NCBI GenBank assembly: GCA_002307185.1
Contig: DBTT01000053.1
Location: 32,570-96,569, forward strand
DNA: 64,000 nt
Direction of reading: 5' to 3'
From: Bacteroidales bacterium UBA1309
Lineage (GTDB): Bacteria; Bacteroidota; Bacteroidia; Bacteroidales; Dysgonomonadaceae
Part shown: positions 1-7,354 of the stretch, one piece after another
Layout of the letters: each line of letters opens with the position of its first letter
Numbering within the stretch: the first letter of the stretch is position 1
The notes under the pieces: model-generated
Seen by the model: only the letters and a program-made list of their open reading frames with translations
The model's database searches: none
What the model was told of the DNA's origin: nothing
Program-made: the position numbers and the translations under genes

Positions 1-1209
1 TACCGTATTTTTGATATAATCTTTTTTCCCATTAAGCTCATAAGTGATACGGCAGTCTACTTGATTGTGGTAGTTTTTTACGTTTGCATTTTCAATGACG
101 GAAATAGTATCATTTGGCAAGAGGTAAGCGACCGATGAGGCGGATCTTTGTGTCTCTTTTTCGTGCAGGTAACTTGCTTGCATCCGCAGAAGACTGTTCT
201 TCGAGAGTTTTGCAAGCGTGTTTTGTGATACAAAATGTGCATCGTTGAAAAGCCACCGTTGTTTTTTGAACGAAAACGAACTACTTGCCGATAAGGGAGA
301 GAAAAGGCTTGACATATCGTCGGATGTTGCATTTCCGGTGATGGAAACGCCGGTCTTAAAATCGGTCAAATCTTCTTTGATGTCGGTGCCTGTGTTTGCA
401 TTTTTGTATAAACTGACATTTTGTACTTTGTTTTTGAAGAGCAGAGCAATCAGTCGGTTTTCCCAAATTGCTTTGGGTTGGTTGGATTTGCGTTCGGCTC
501 CCAGGCCGATATCGGCAATTCCTACCAACTTTCCTTTGGCAGCATCCTCCAGTACTAAATTCAAGGTTGCCCTGTCTGAAAACTTAATACCTTGTAAGGC
601 ATTGACCGGTTGATGCTTTTCCAATATTTGGACGGTTTTGACTGATTTGGCAGCCAAATTGTTTGATATCAAATTGTAGCGGCCGTCAGTCACATCCATG
701 TTTTCCACATAGAATTTGTTGATAGCCTTGCCTTCGTATTTGATTTGTCCGTTGTCGTCCACTTCTATGCCTGGCAGGCGTTTCAATACATCCCGAATAC
801 TTCTGTCCTGGCCTAAGCGAAAGGCCGAAACAGCATAATTTAGCGTATCACCCGATTGTTTGATGGATTCGAACTTGACTTTCACTTCCTTGAGCTTGAT
901 GTCTGCTTTGGAAAGTGCAATTTGCGTATTGTTTTTGTAGTTGGAGAGTACGATTTTTTGTGCTTGGTAGCCCAGACAACTGATGTAAATGTATTTTGCT
1001 TCTTTGCTGTTTTTGCATTCCAGTGTAAATGTCCCTTTTTCATCCGTGGCAGTGTATGAAAGCGTCATGTTGTCGGCATCCGTAATGCTGACGGAGACAA
1101 TGTCAAGCGGTTGATTATTTGCTGCATCCACTACTTTGCCCGTATATGTTTGCGCCTGCAAGCAAACGGATAGAGCCGAAAACAGCAGAAGAACGAGGGT
1201 TTGTTTCAC
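1..1209 (-). CDS. Carboxypeptidase-regulatory-like / TonB-receptor-type outer membrane protein (partial)
   Basis: The reading frame is open from position 1209 to the window edge (403 codons, C-terminus missing). It starts with GTG, directly after and in frame with the TAA stop of the upstream GLPGLI gene, and no other in-frame start precedes the signal peptide. Residues 1-20 form a signal peptide ending LQAQ. Residues 21 to about 105 look like a CarboxypepD_reg-like beta-sandwich (TYTGKVVDAANNQPL, later ISCLGYQAQKI). Then comes a plug-like segment with GDTLNYAVSAF and RDVLKRLPGIEV, typical of Bacteroidota TonB-dependent-receptor-like barrels. I infer an outer membrane barrel acting with the GLPGLI proteins, with which it is probably co-transcribed. 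The substrate is unknown. Confidence 0.85.
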   Translation of the reverse strand, partial: MKQTLVLLLFSALSVCLQAQTYTGKVVDAANNQPLDIVSVSITDADNMTLSYTATDEKGTFTLECKNSKEAKYIYISCLGYQAQKIVLSNYKNNTQIALSKADIKLKEVKVKFESIKQSGDTLNYAVSAFRLGQDRSIRDVLKRLPGIEVDDNGQIKYEGKAINKFYVENMDVTDGRYNLISNNLAAKSVKTVQILEKHQPVNALQGIKFSDRATLNLVLEDAAKGKLVGIADIGLGAERKSNQPKAIWENRLIALLFKNKVQNVSLYKNANTGTDIKEDLTDFKTGVSITGNATSDDMSSLFSPLSASSSFSFKKQRWLFNDAHFVSQNTLAKLSKNSLLRMQASYLHEKETQRSASSVAYLLPNDTISVIENANVKNYHNQVDCRITYELNGKKDYIKNTV

Positions 1210-2019
1210 TTATTTTTCGTCTATTTCAATATTAATGTACTTATTGCTTTTGGGAGTGATTTTCTTTCCGGATGAATCTGTTAATACTATTTTCATTGTG
1301 GATGAATTGGTAAGTGCTGCAATTAGGTTTTCTTCAATTCTATTTTTTTCTTTCATGTATTCGCCTCTTGAACAATTGATATATTGCTTTTCTCTTATAG
1401 AAATGTTTCTTTCTGTAGTGTTTTTAATTCCAATGGCAACGAAGCGATATAAAGAATCACTGTCATAAGCTTCTAAAATTAACCCAGGCAATCCCCACAG
1501 TTTCCAAGGACCTTCCTGAACAGGAATGTTTGTTGTGTACCATGCCGTCCATATGCGTCCTCTAAAATGTGCCGTAGCTTTTTGACAGGTATTGCCTATG
1601 ATCTCTTTGCTTGCTTTTTCGATTTTCCACAAGGGCTTCTCCAAATCTTCAGTGTATTTACCGTAATCGTTATGGATTAACCAATCTGTAAAAGTGAGTT
1701 TGCCTTTTTTGGGGAGATTTTTATAGATTCTAAAATAAATATAGCCAGGTGAAAGTTTTCTTCTTTCTTGCAATATTCTATCATTGGAAGCTCCCTCTTT
1801 TTGCATTTTGATAGTCAAGGCATCTATTTTGTCTTTAAAAACACTATAAAATTCGGAACAACCGCTACTGATATTCAAAACTGTTTGATCGCCATACATA
1901 CTGCGAGGGTTCGCAGCATTTCTTGTGAAATCGGTGTGATAAATTACTTCCAAATTTTGAGAAAGAATTGTCTGGAAAGCGACGAAAAGAATAGTGAAGA
2001 TAAATAACTGTTTTTTCAT
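1210..2019 (-). CDS. GLPGLI family protein, intact copy
   Basis: This 269-residue protein has an N-terminal signal peptide (about residues 1-20, ending TILSQ) and the name-giving GLPGLI motif at residues 176-181 within KLWGLPGLILEAYDSDS. The family is specific to Bacteroidota, its function is unknown, and its genes often sit beside TonB-type outer membrane genes, as here. It ends KYINIEIDEK, a tail also encoded, but out of frame, by the second copy at 2420-3214. It is preceded by a small secreted peptide gene and its TAA stop abuts the GTG of the outer membrane gene, so co-translation is likely. A periplasmic or surface location is inferred from the signal peptide. Confidence 0.9.
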   Translation of the reverse strand: MKKQLFIFTILFVAFQTILSQNLEVIYHTDFTRNAANPRSMYGDQTVLNISSGCSEFYSVFKDKIDALTIKMQKEGASNDRILQERRKLSPGYIYFRIYKNLPKKGKLTFTDWLIHNDYGKYTEDLEKPLWKIEKASKEIIGNTCQKATAHFRGRIWTAWYTTNIPVQEGPWKLWGLPGLILEAYDSDSLYRFVAIGIKNTTERNISIREKQYINCSRGEYMKEKNRIEENLIAALTNSSTMKIVLTDSSGKKITPKSNKYINIEIDEK

Positions 2020-2077
2020 TTTGGTATCTTATAATAATGTGTCTAAAAGTAGTTTTTAGACACATTTCGTTTAATCT

Positions 2078-2269
2078 CTAACAATAAGCTTCGATAAGAT
2101 ATAATGCAACCTCATCCATATCTTCCATAGACACGTCTTCATTTCCATCTTCATACGTAACGTGTGCATTAACATAGCTTCCATCGCCACAATTTACTAC
2201 GATGTCTGCTGCGGAAATCATTCCTGATAGAATTAACGCACAAAATAATACGGATAATTTCTTTTTCAT
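2078..2269 (-). CDS. Small secreted cysteine-containing peptide, intact copy
   Basis: This is a 63-residue protein. Residues 1-20 are a clear signal peptide (MKKKLSVLFCALILSGMISA), leaving a mature part of about 43 residues that is acidic and has cysteines at position 27 and at the very C-terminus (residue 63). The pattern VVNCGxGxxVN...YC is shared with the damaged copy at 3280-3492, which supports both being real genes. It has its own promoter (2313-2342) and lies 58 bases upstream of the intact GLPGLI gene. I do not recognise a family. A precursor or partner peptide of the GLPGLI/outer membrane genes is conceivable but inferred from position only. Confidence 0.7.
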   Translation of the reverse strand: MKKKLSVLFCALILSGMISAADIVVNCGDGSYVNAHVTYEDGNEDVSMEDMDEVALYLIEAYC

Positions 2270-2312
2270 AAGGCTTTAATTTAAAAGTGTTTTTACAAAA
2301 GGATATCAATGA

Positions 2313-2342
2313 CAAATATATATATATATTACAAAATGCAAA
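2313..2342 (-). promoter_or_regulatory. Promoter of the intact peptide/GLPGLI cassette
   Basis: On the minus strand TTTG (2339-2342) is followed by an 18-base spacer and TATATTTG (2313-2320), close to the Bacteroidota consensus TTTG-N19-TAnnTTTG. Predicted transcription start is near 2305, about 35 bases before the ATG at 2269. It lies between the two cassettes, so the downstream cassette can be expressed independently. Confidence 0.6.
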
Positions 2343-2419
2343 TAAATAGTTGTTATTGTTAAAAAAAAAGAACAGATTGTAATTTTTGAGATTGCTTTGG
2401 TGTTATTTTTATTTTTCGT

Positions 2420-3214
2420 CTATTTCGACGTCAATGTACTTGAGTTTTTTTGGTATAATTGTTTTGCCTGATTCATCGGGATGGTTATTCCTGCATCTTT
2501 AGTACTGTTAAGTGCCGCAATTGGATTTTCTTCAAAGTTGTTTTTTTGTTTCATATATTCATCTCTTGAACAATTGATATACTGTTTTTGGTTTAAAACT
2601 ATCTTATTTGTTGTTGTATTTTTGATTCCGATAGCGACGAAGCGATATAACGAATCAGTGTCATAAGCTTCTAAAATCAAGCCGGGTAACCCCCATAATT
2701 TCCATGGATCTTCCTGAACAGGAATGCTTGTTGTGTACCATGCAGTCCAAGTGCGTCCTCTAAAATGTGTGGTTGCTTTTTGGCATGTGTAACCTATAAT
2801 TTCTTTTGTTTCTTTTTTAGTCATCCATTGAGGTTTTTCCATTGGCTCGATGTATTTATAATTGTTACTCATAAATCTATCGGTAAAAGTCAATTGGTTT
2901 TTTTGAGGAAGATTTTTATATACTTTGAAGAAAATAGAACTTGGCGCATAATTGCTTTTTTCTTTCAGATATTCGTCATAAGAAGCACCCTTCTTTTCCA
3001 TTTCAGTAACTAAGGCATTTAGTTTTTCTCTGAAAATGCTGTAAAATTCAGAAGTGTTGCCATTGATGTTCAAAACCAGTTGGTCTCCAGAAATCTTGTT
3101 TGGTTTTGCCGCATTTAAAGCGTAATCGGTGTGGTAGGTAATTGATAAATTTTGGGCGTAACTTGTGAAGAAAATAACAAAAAATAAAGATGCGAAAAAA
3201 ATACGTGTTTCCAT
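2420..3214 (-). CDS. GLPGLI family protein, second copy with frameshifted C-terminus
   Basis: This 264-residue paralogue of the protein at 1210-2019 has a signal peptide (residues 1-20), GLPGLI at 175-180, and a closely similar body (TCQKAT, HFRGR, WTAWYTT, IPVQE are shared). The last residues (QLYQKNSSTLTSK) do not match the paralogue. A different frame of the same DNA encodes KLKYIDVEIDEK and stops at 2409-2411, matching the paralogue's KYINIEIDEK. A one-base deletion near 2477-2482 would explain this, so the gene is either recently frameshifted or contains a sequencing error. Most of the protein is intact and may still function. Confidence 0.85.
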   Translation of the reverse strand: METRIFFASLFFVIFFTSYAQNLSITYHTDYALNAAKPNKISGDQLVLNINGNTSEFYSIFREKLNALVTEMEKKGASYDEYLKEKSNYAPSSIFFKVYKNLPQKNQLTFTDRFMSNNYKYIEPMEKPQWMTKKETKEIIGYTCQKATTHFRGRTWTAWYTTSIPVQEDPWKLWGLPGLILEAYDTDSLYRFVAIGIKNTTTNKIVLNQKQYINCSRDEYMKQKNNFEENPIAALNSTKDAGITIPMNQAKQLYQKNSSTLTSK

Positions 3215-3279
3215 ATTGAGTTTTATCTAAAAGGTTTTATTCAATTGAATAAAAACCTTGATTGCAAGAAAATTAAAGT

Positions 3280-3492
3280 TTATTTACAATATCTGTCAAT
3301 AATCCAAGGTACTACTTTGTGTGAGTCTTCTATTGTAACCTCTTCTTTAACATAGATATTGACTGTCTTTCCATTTCCACAGTTAACAACAAGATAGTAA
3401 ATCTTGTTGTCGTCGCTAGAAGATTCTCCTTTAATAACGCTCATTCCTGACAAGATTAATACGCACAAAAATGTTGCAATTTTCTTTCTCGT
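3280..3492 (-). CDS. Small secreted cysteine-containing peptide, second copy lacking an ATG start
   Basis: This is a homologue of the 63-residue peptide at 2078-2269. It has a signal-like stretch (RKKIATFLCVLILSGM) then VVNCGNGKTVN and a terminal RYCK. Where the paralogue has ATG, this copy has ACG (3490-3492), preceded by ATT and an in-frame TAA (3496-3498). The nearest conventional alternative start is TTG at 3466-3468, which would remove half of the signal peptide. It may use a rare ATT or ACG start, may be silenced by mutation, or the base may be a sequencing error. It lies 65 bases upstream of the frameshifted GLPGLI copy. Confidence 0.5.
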   Translation of the reverse strand, partial: TRKKIATFLCVLILSGMSVIKGESSSDDNKIYYLVVNCGNGKTVNIYVKEEVTIEDSHKVVPWIIDRYCK

Positions 3493-3596
3493 AATTTATA
3501 AAGTTTGAACGTTAATAATCTCAAGTGCAAACATATCTGTATATGATTGCAAGTTATAGCGTTTTTTGTTAAGAGAATATGAATGTTTGTGTCGGT

Positions 3597-3866
3597 GCTT
3601 TATCTGCTATTTGCTTGGTTGTCATTGCTGATGGTCTGCCCGTAGTTGAGCTTGTTTTGAGTCACTATCAGATTAATTGGAGGATCTGCCTATGTCGGAT
3701 TTGCTTGCAAAACCACCTGAACCCGAAGGTTTCCATTCCTTCGGGCAAAATAGGCGAGTGCATTGTCGGGCTGATTCTTTATAAAATTTGAATATTTGCC
3801 AATCAATTTGCAATGGATGTTGATCTGTGCGTGCTTCCAATAGTAGATGATTCGTAGAATTGTCTG
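3597..3866 (-). pseudogene. Degenerate partial copy of the neighbouring TPR gene
   Basis: Two blocks resemble the TPR gene at 4639-6738. Bases about 3600-3690 match about 4890-4985 (shared GAGCTTGTTTTGA and GGATCTGCCT). Bases about 3730-3866 match about 5185-5320 (shared TCGGGCAAAATAGGC and ATTTGAATATT). Roughly 200 bases of the parent gene between the blocks are missing and no reading frame survives. It is a decayed, internally deleted duplicate lying about 1 kb downstream of its parent in the same orientation. Confidence 0.7.
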
Positions 3867-3878
3867 GTTTTTTTGCTC

Positions 3879-4088
3879 TTAACCCTTTTTGGCTTCTTCC
3901 AATTTCCTTCTCAAGCTATCCCATTCCAATGCAGCCTTGTAAGTTGTTTCGGCAAATGGCGGGATGTTTTCAAATTCCTGCAATAGCCTGTCTTCAATCA
4001 AATCGTGCAGTTCGCTGGCGGCTTGCGACATTTTGAACTTGGCTTTGCTCACAGCTTTTTCCAAATTTGCGATTTCCTCTTTTGTCAT
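3879..4088 (-). CDS. Small helical protein, possibly Rop-like (DUF683/CCE_0567-type)
   Basis: From the ATG at 4086-4088 this encodes 69 residues beginning MTKEEIANLEK. The frame is open further upstream to 4166, but that extension reads as non-protein sequence, so I chose the internal start. The protein is all-helical in appearance: a charged amphipathic helix, a centre with SELHDLIEDRL, then FAETTYKAALEWDSLRRKL. This resembles the short Rop-like helical-hairpin family DUF683, known from nitrogen-fixation regions, but no nif gene is near. The family assignment is tentative. It sits among gene remnants. Confidence 0.5.
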   Translation of the reverse strand: MTKEEIANLEKAVSKAKFKMSQAASELHDLIEDRLLQEFENIPPFAETTYKAALEWDSLRRKLEEAKKG

Positions 4089-4262
4089 AACGTTCTTTTT
4101 GTTGATATAGATTTTGTTGCAATTTTTATGCCATCCGAGTATTTGTTTGGAAATCAATAAAGTCAAGTCCAGGTATTACTACAAAAGTGTAGGATTTGTT
4201 GATATAGCAGACATGCATGTAGGAAGATAAGTCGTGAAGCATAGGTTCTAAATGTCATATAG

Positions 4263-4314
4263 AACGCTTCTAACAGGCCGTTAGCAACGTTACTAACGGC
4301 CTGTTAGAAGCGTT
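4263..4314. repeat. Perfect 22-bp-arm palindrome
   Basis: Left arm 4263-4284 (AACGCTTCTAACAGGCCGTTAG) and right arm 4293-4314 are exact reverse complements around an 8-base loop (4285-4292). A third, partial copy (CTGTTAGTAGCGTT) follows at about 4323-4337. There is no T-run on either side, so it is not an obvious intrinsic terminator. It may be a REP-like or recombination element. Confidence 0.8.
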
Positions 4315-4351
4315 ACTAATTCACTGTTAGTAGCGTTGCCTTTTCCTTTTG

Positions 4352-4578
4352 CTACTTTTCTTTCTCGGCCCTAAATTTCACCAAACGCATCGGATTACCA
4401 GATTTAATGTCTTTCAATTTGATAAAGCTGTAAATATTACCGCCATGGAATTTGAATATGTTCGAATTGATCTGCAATTCGTATTCATTGGAAAGGGAGG
4501 ATGACACCGCTATTTTCTTCCCTTGGCTGTCGAAGCTGAATACATCGGATTTGTGTTCCCTTCTATCGCAGTTTAAAA
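4352..4578 (-). pseudogene. C-terminal remnant of a lost gene, possibly a beta-propeller protein
   Basis: An open minus-strand frame of about 72 codons ends with TAG at 4352-4354 and reads as real protein (HKSDVFSFDSQGKKIAVSSS, then IYSFIKLKDI and LVKFRAEKEK). It has no plausible start and begins directly beside the terminator of the upstream TPR gene. The style resembles the last blade of six-bladed beta-propeller proteins common in Bacteroidota. That assignment is weak. It is best read as the tail of a deleted gene. Confidence 0.45.
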
Positions 4579-4617
4579 AAAGCAGGGAAGTTCACTGGTT
4601 GGTAAACTTCCCTGCTT
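4571..4617 (-). terminator. Intrinsic terminator of the TPR gene
   Basis: Arms AAGCAGGGAAGTT (4580-4592) and AACTTCCCTGCTT (4605-4617) pair perfectly. Read on the minus strand they are followed by a run of seven T (complement of 4574-4580). The hairpin begins 22 bases after the TPR gene's stop codon. Confidence 0.85.
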
Positions 4618-4638
4618 GGTTATATTATGGGCAATTTG

Positions 4639-6738
4639 TTACTTGCTTGTCATTCTCTTGATAATGCTGTACGCATCCACGATTCCCAGCTCTCCGGCAC
4701 GGCGCAGGTCGTCAAGACCCTTTTCCGTTTCCTGGACAGATAGATGGCAAAGTCCACGGTTGAAATATGCTTCCGCCAATTCTGGATCGAGTTTGATGAC
4801 TTCGTCGTAATCGGCTATTGCGGCCGGGTAGTCTTTCTGTGAAGCTTTGATCTCCGCACGGTTGTAGTAGGCGTATTCAAAGTTGGGAGACAGGGAAATA
4901 GCCCGGGTGTAATTGCTGATAATTTGTTCGTAGTCGAGCTTGTTTTGATTCACTATCGGATTGATCAGGGGATCTGCCTTTGCCGGGTTTGCACCAGTGG
5001 CACTTAAAGCCGGTGATTTGGACCTGGTGGACAACGCTTCGTATTCCGGCCCGCTATTTCGAAGATCTAGCTCTTTGTTGATGACAACGGCCAAATTGAA
5101 ATATGCCAACGTGAATTTGTTGTCAAACTGTATCGTTTTTTTGAAATCGTCGGCTGAGTTAGCAAAGTCTTGCACCATCAGGTATTCCATCCCTCGGGCA
5201 AAATAGGCCAGCGCATTGTTGGGCTGGTTTTTTATCAATTTTGAATATTCATCTATCAGTTTGAAGTGCGTGTCGATCTGCGCTTCCAATAGCGGAGATT
5301 CGTTGTTGGTCAAGCGCAACTTCCTCTGGAAAACGGGGTTGCTATTGATCTCATCCAATAGAGGGCTATAATATACAAACCGTTTAGTTTCACTTGAACT
5401 TTCATAATAGGAGATCACAAATTTAGGTTGGAGTTGTATCTTCACCTGCCTGTCCTGAACGCGTCCACGAATTTCGCTCGTGAATTTGCTCTTTTGTTGT
5501 TCTTCCTTGTCTGCTACAACCAGCAGGTCGAATTTGTCAATATCCTTGTTTGAGTTTTCCCGTGTTTTTTCCAAATCCTTCTCTTTTTCCTTTTCCTTCT
5601 TTTGGAAGGCTTCGCGTCCTGCTTTTGTCGCCAATTTCCGTTGGTTGATTTGCTCTAAGTTACGGGCATACAGGAAATCTTTTTCAGAGCCTTTCTGGTC
5701 TCCAAGACGCTTCTTCAACTCAGCCCGGAAGTAGAAGCCTTGTGGATAGTCAGGATATTCGGCCATCACCACATTCAGGTCGCGGATAGCACCCCGAAAA
5801 TCGGAAATCGAATTTTTGAGGATGGCACGGTTGTAGTATGCCATGTAATTTTCCGGTTCTTTTTCAATCACTACGTTGAAATCCTCAATAGCCCGGTTGT
5901 CGTCCCCCACTTGCGCACGCAGCAATGCCCGGTTGAAACGTGCGATAAGGCTGTTCGGCTCCATTTCGATAACCTTATCGTAGTCAGCCATTGCCCCGCG
6001 CAGGTCGTTCTTGTAATAACGAATCAATCCCCGGTTGATGTAGTTTCCTGAAACCAAAGGGTCTAGCTTGATGGCTTCGTCCAAATCCTTGTAAGCTTTG
6101 TCGTAATTTTTCTTTTGGAAATACAGCATTCCTCTCAATGAATAGGATTGAGCAAAGAATTTGTCCACCGCTATCGCTTTGTCGTAGTCTTCAAAGGCCT
6201 TCACTGTATCTTTCATTTCCAAGTGAAGTGCGGCCATTGTCATATAGGCGGCATTGTAAGTTGGATAAGTTTTGATGAGTTCGTCTATATTCGATTTTGC
6301 CTCGTCGTAGGCCTTTCTTTCGATGTTGACAATCCCGAGGTTGACCAACAAAAACTTATTTCCGGGCATTTCTTTCAAAGCGTACATGTAATCTGCCCGT
6401 GCTCCATCAAAGTTTTCAAGCCTCTGGCGGGTGTCGCCACGCAATTGGTAAGCATTTGTAATGAAGGGATTTCGTTCCAAACAGGCAGAGCAATCCTCTT
6501 CGGCGCCTTTTATGTCTTCCAAAAAATACTTGGCAATAGCCCGGAAATAGTACGGTTCGGCCAAATAGGGTTTCGTGTTGATTACTTGGTTAAAATATTG
6601 TATGGCAAGTATATAATCTTCATAATAAAGGGCGTTTCGCCCAATCAACATCACCCTGTCGGTATTGAGTTGAGCTTTGACTTGTATTTGAAGGCCAAAT
6701 GTTAGCGCCAGAAGAAATACGATTAGTTTCTTTTTCAT
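4639..6738 (-). CDS. Large tetratricopeptide (TPR) repeat protein
   Basis: I chose the ATG at 6736-6738 (MKKKLIVFLLALTFG), which gives a normal signal peptide ending QVKAQ. An upstream in-frame start would add 12 residues of no clear value. The roughly 699-residue product has about ten TPR units over residues 20-380 (for example AYYNRAILKN, DYDKVIEMEPNS), a charged lysine/glutamate-rich linker around 385-430, a segment of no recognised fold, and further TPRs at the C-terminus (AYYNRAEIKASQKDYPAAI). TPR arrays mediate protein-protein contacts, so an exported scaffold role is likely, but the partner is unknown. It is a single-gene unit with its own terminator. Confidence 0.88.
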   Translation of the reverse strand: MKKKLIVFLLALTFGLQIQVKAQLNTDRVMLIGRNALYYEDYILAIQYFNQVINTKPYLAEPYYFRAIAKYFLEDIKGAEEDCSACLERNPFITNAYQLRGDTRQRLENFDGARADYMYALKEMPGNKFLLVNLGIVNIERKAYDEAKSNIDELIKTYPTYNAAYMTMAALHLEMKDTVKAFEDYDKAIAVDKFFAQSYSLRGMLYFQKKNYDKAYKDLDEAIKLDPLVSGNYINRGLIRYYKNDLRGAMADYDKVIEMEPNSLIARFNRALLRAQVGDDNRAIEDFNVVIEKEPENYMAYYNRAILKNSISDFRGAIRDLNVVMAEYPDYPQGFYFRAELKKRLGDQKGSEKDFLYARNLEQINQRKLATKAGREAFQKKEKEKEKDLEKTRENSNKDIDKFDLLVVADKEEQQKSKFTSEIRGRVQDRQVKIQLQPKFVISYYESSSETKRFVYYSPLLDEINSNPVFQRKLRLTNNESPLLEAQIDTHFKLIDEYSKLIKNQPNNALAYFARGMEYLMVQDFANSADDFKKTIQFDNKFTLAYFNLAVVINKELDLRNSGPEYEALSTRSKSPALSATGANPAKADPLINPIVNQNKLDYEQIISNYTRAISLSPNFEYAYYNRAEIKASQKDYPAAIADYDEVIKLDPELAEAYFNRGLCHLSVQETEKGLDDLRRAGELGIVDAYSIIKRMTSK

Positions 6739-6865
6739 TATTCCTAGTTTAGAATTATGCAAATATAACAACAAATCAACTGTTTGCTCTTGCTGCTGCT
6801 TTAAGATTTTAACGTTTAAAGTTTTTTAGCCGACTTGCTTTCTTTTTGGCGCAGCTTTGAAAAAA

Positions 6866-7354
6866 TTAGACTTTAAATGTGAATTTCTTTTGAAATAGAT
6901 AGCTGACAATCACGGTAAATCCTGTGATAATCATCTTGGATGGAGTGGGGAAGAAGTGGATCACGTCCACAAACAACTTAAGTCCGGCGAAGTTGATTAG
7001 AAAATTCAGCGCAACCACAAGCAAATAGCGGGCGATTTGGGTTTTTCCATGCAAGGGTGATGCCGAGAAAGTGACATATTTTTGTAGCAAGAATCCGGTT
7101 GAAAACGAAATGGGAAACGTGAATGTCAGTGCAGCCACATGCGGACTCAAGGTGAAGATGTTGAATGCGAAATTCTCTTTTTGCAATAAGAAATTGTAGG
7201 TAAGAAAATAAATAGTCCAGTCGAAAAGGATATTCATCACTCCGGTAACTCCATAGAGAAAAACCTGTTCGGTGACCACCTGGCGGAAAAGGGGATGGAA
7301 AAACACGATCATTCGTCTCAAAAAATCCCCGTATTGCTTAAGTAAGTTTCTCAT
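6866..7354 (-). CDS. GtrA family membrane protein
   Basis: This 162-residue protein has four predicted membrane segments (about residues 28-48, 65-90, 105-125 and 138-155). The spacing and the ending SYLFQKKFTFKV are typical of GtrA-like proteins (the family usually ends in a xQKxxxF motif). Members are thought to move undecaprenyl-linked sugars across the inner membrane or otherwise support glycan decoration. No glycosyltransferase partner lies next to it, so the substrate cannot be inferred. It is separated from the TPR gene by about 125 bases and from upstream genes by 1.5 kb of apparently non-coding DNA. Confidence 0.85.
   Translation of the reverse strand: MRNLLKQYGDFLRRMIVFFHPLFRQVVTEQVFLYGVTGVMNILFDWTIYFLTYNFLLQKENFAFNIFTLSPHVAALTFTFPISFSTGFLLQKYVTFSASPLHGKTQIARYLLVVALNFLINFAGLKLFVDVIHFFPTPSKMIITGFTVIVSYLFQKKFTFKV

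Noticed and set aside
28..332. 84-codon minus-strand frame at the left edge
   Set aside because: It overlaps the long open frame of the outer membrane gene in another phase and shows no protein-like features.
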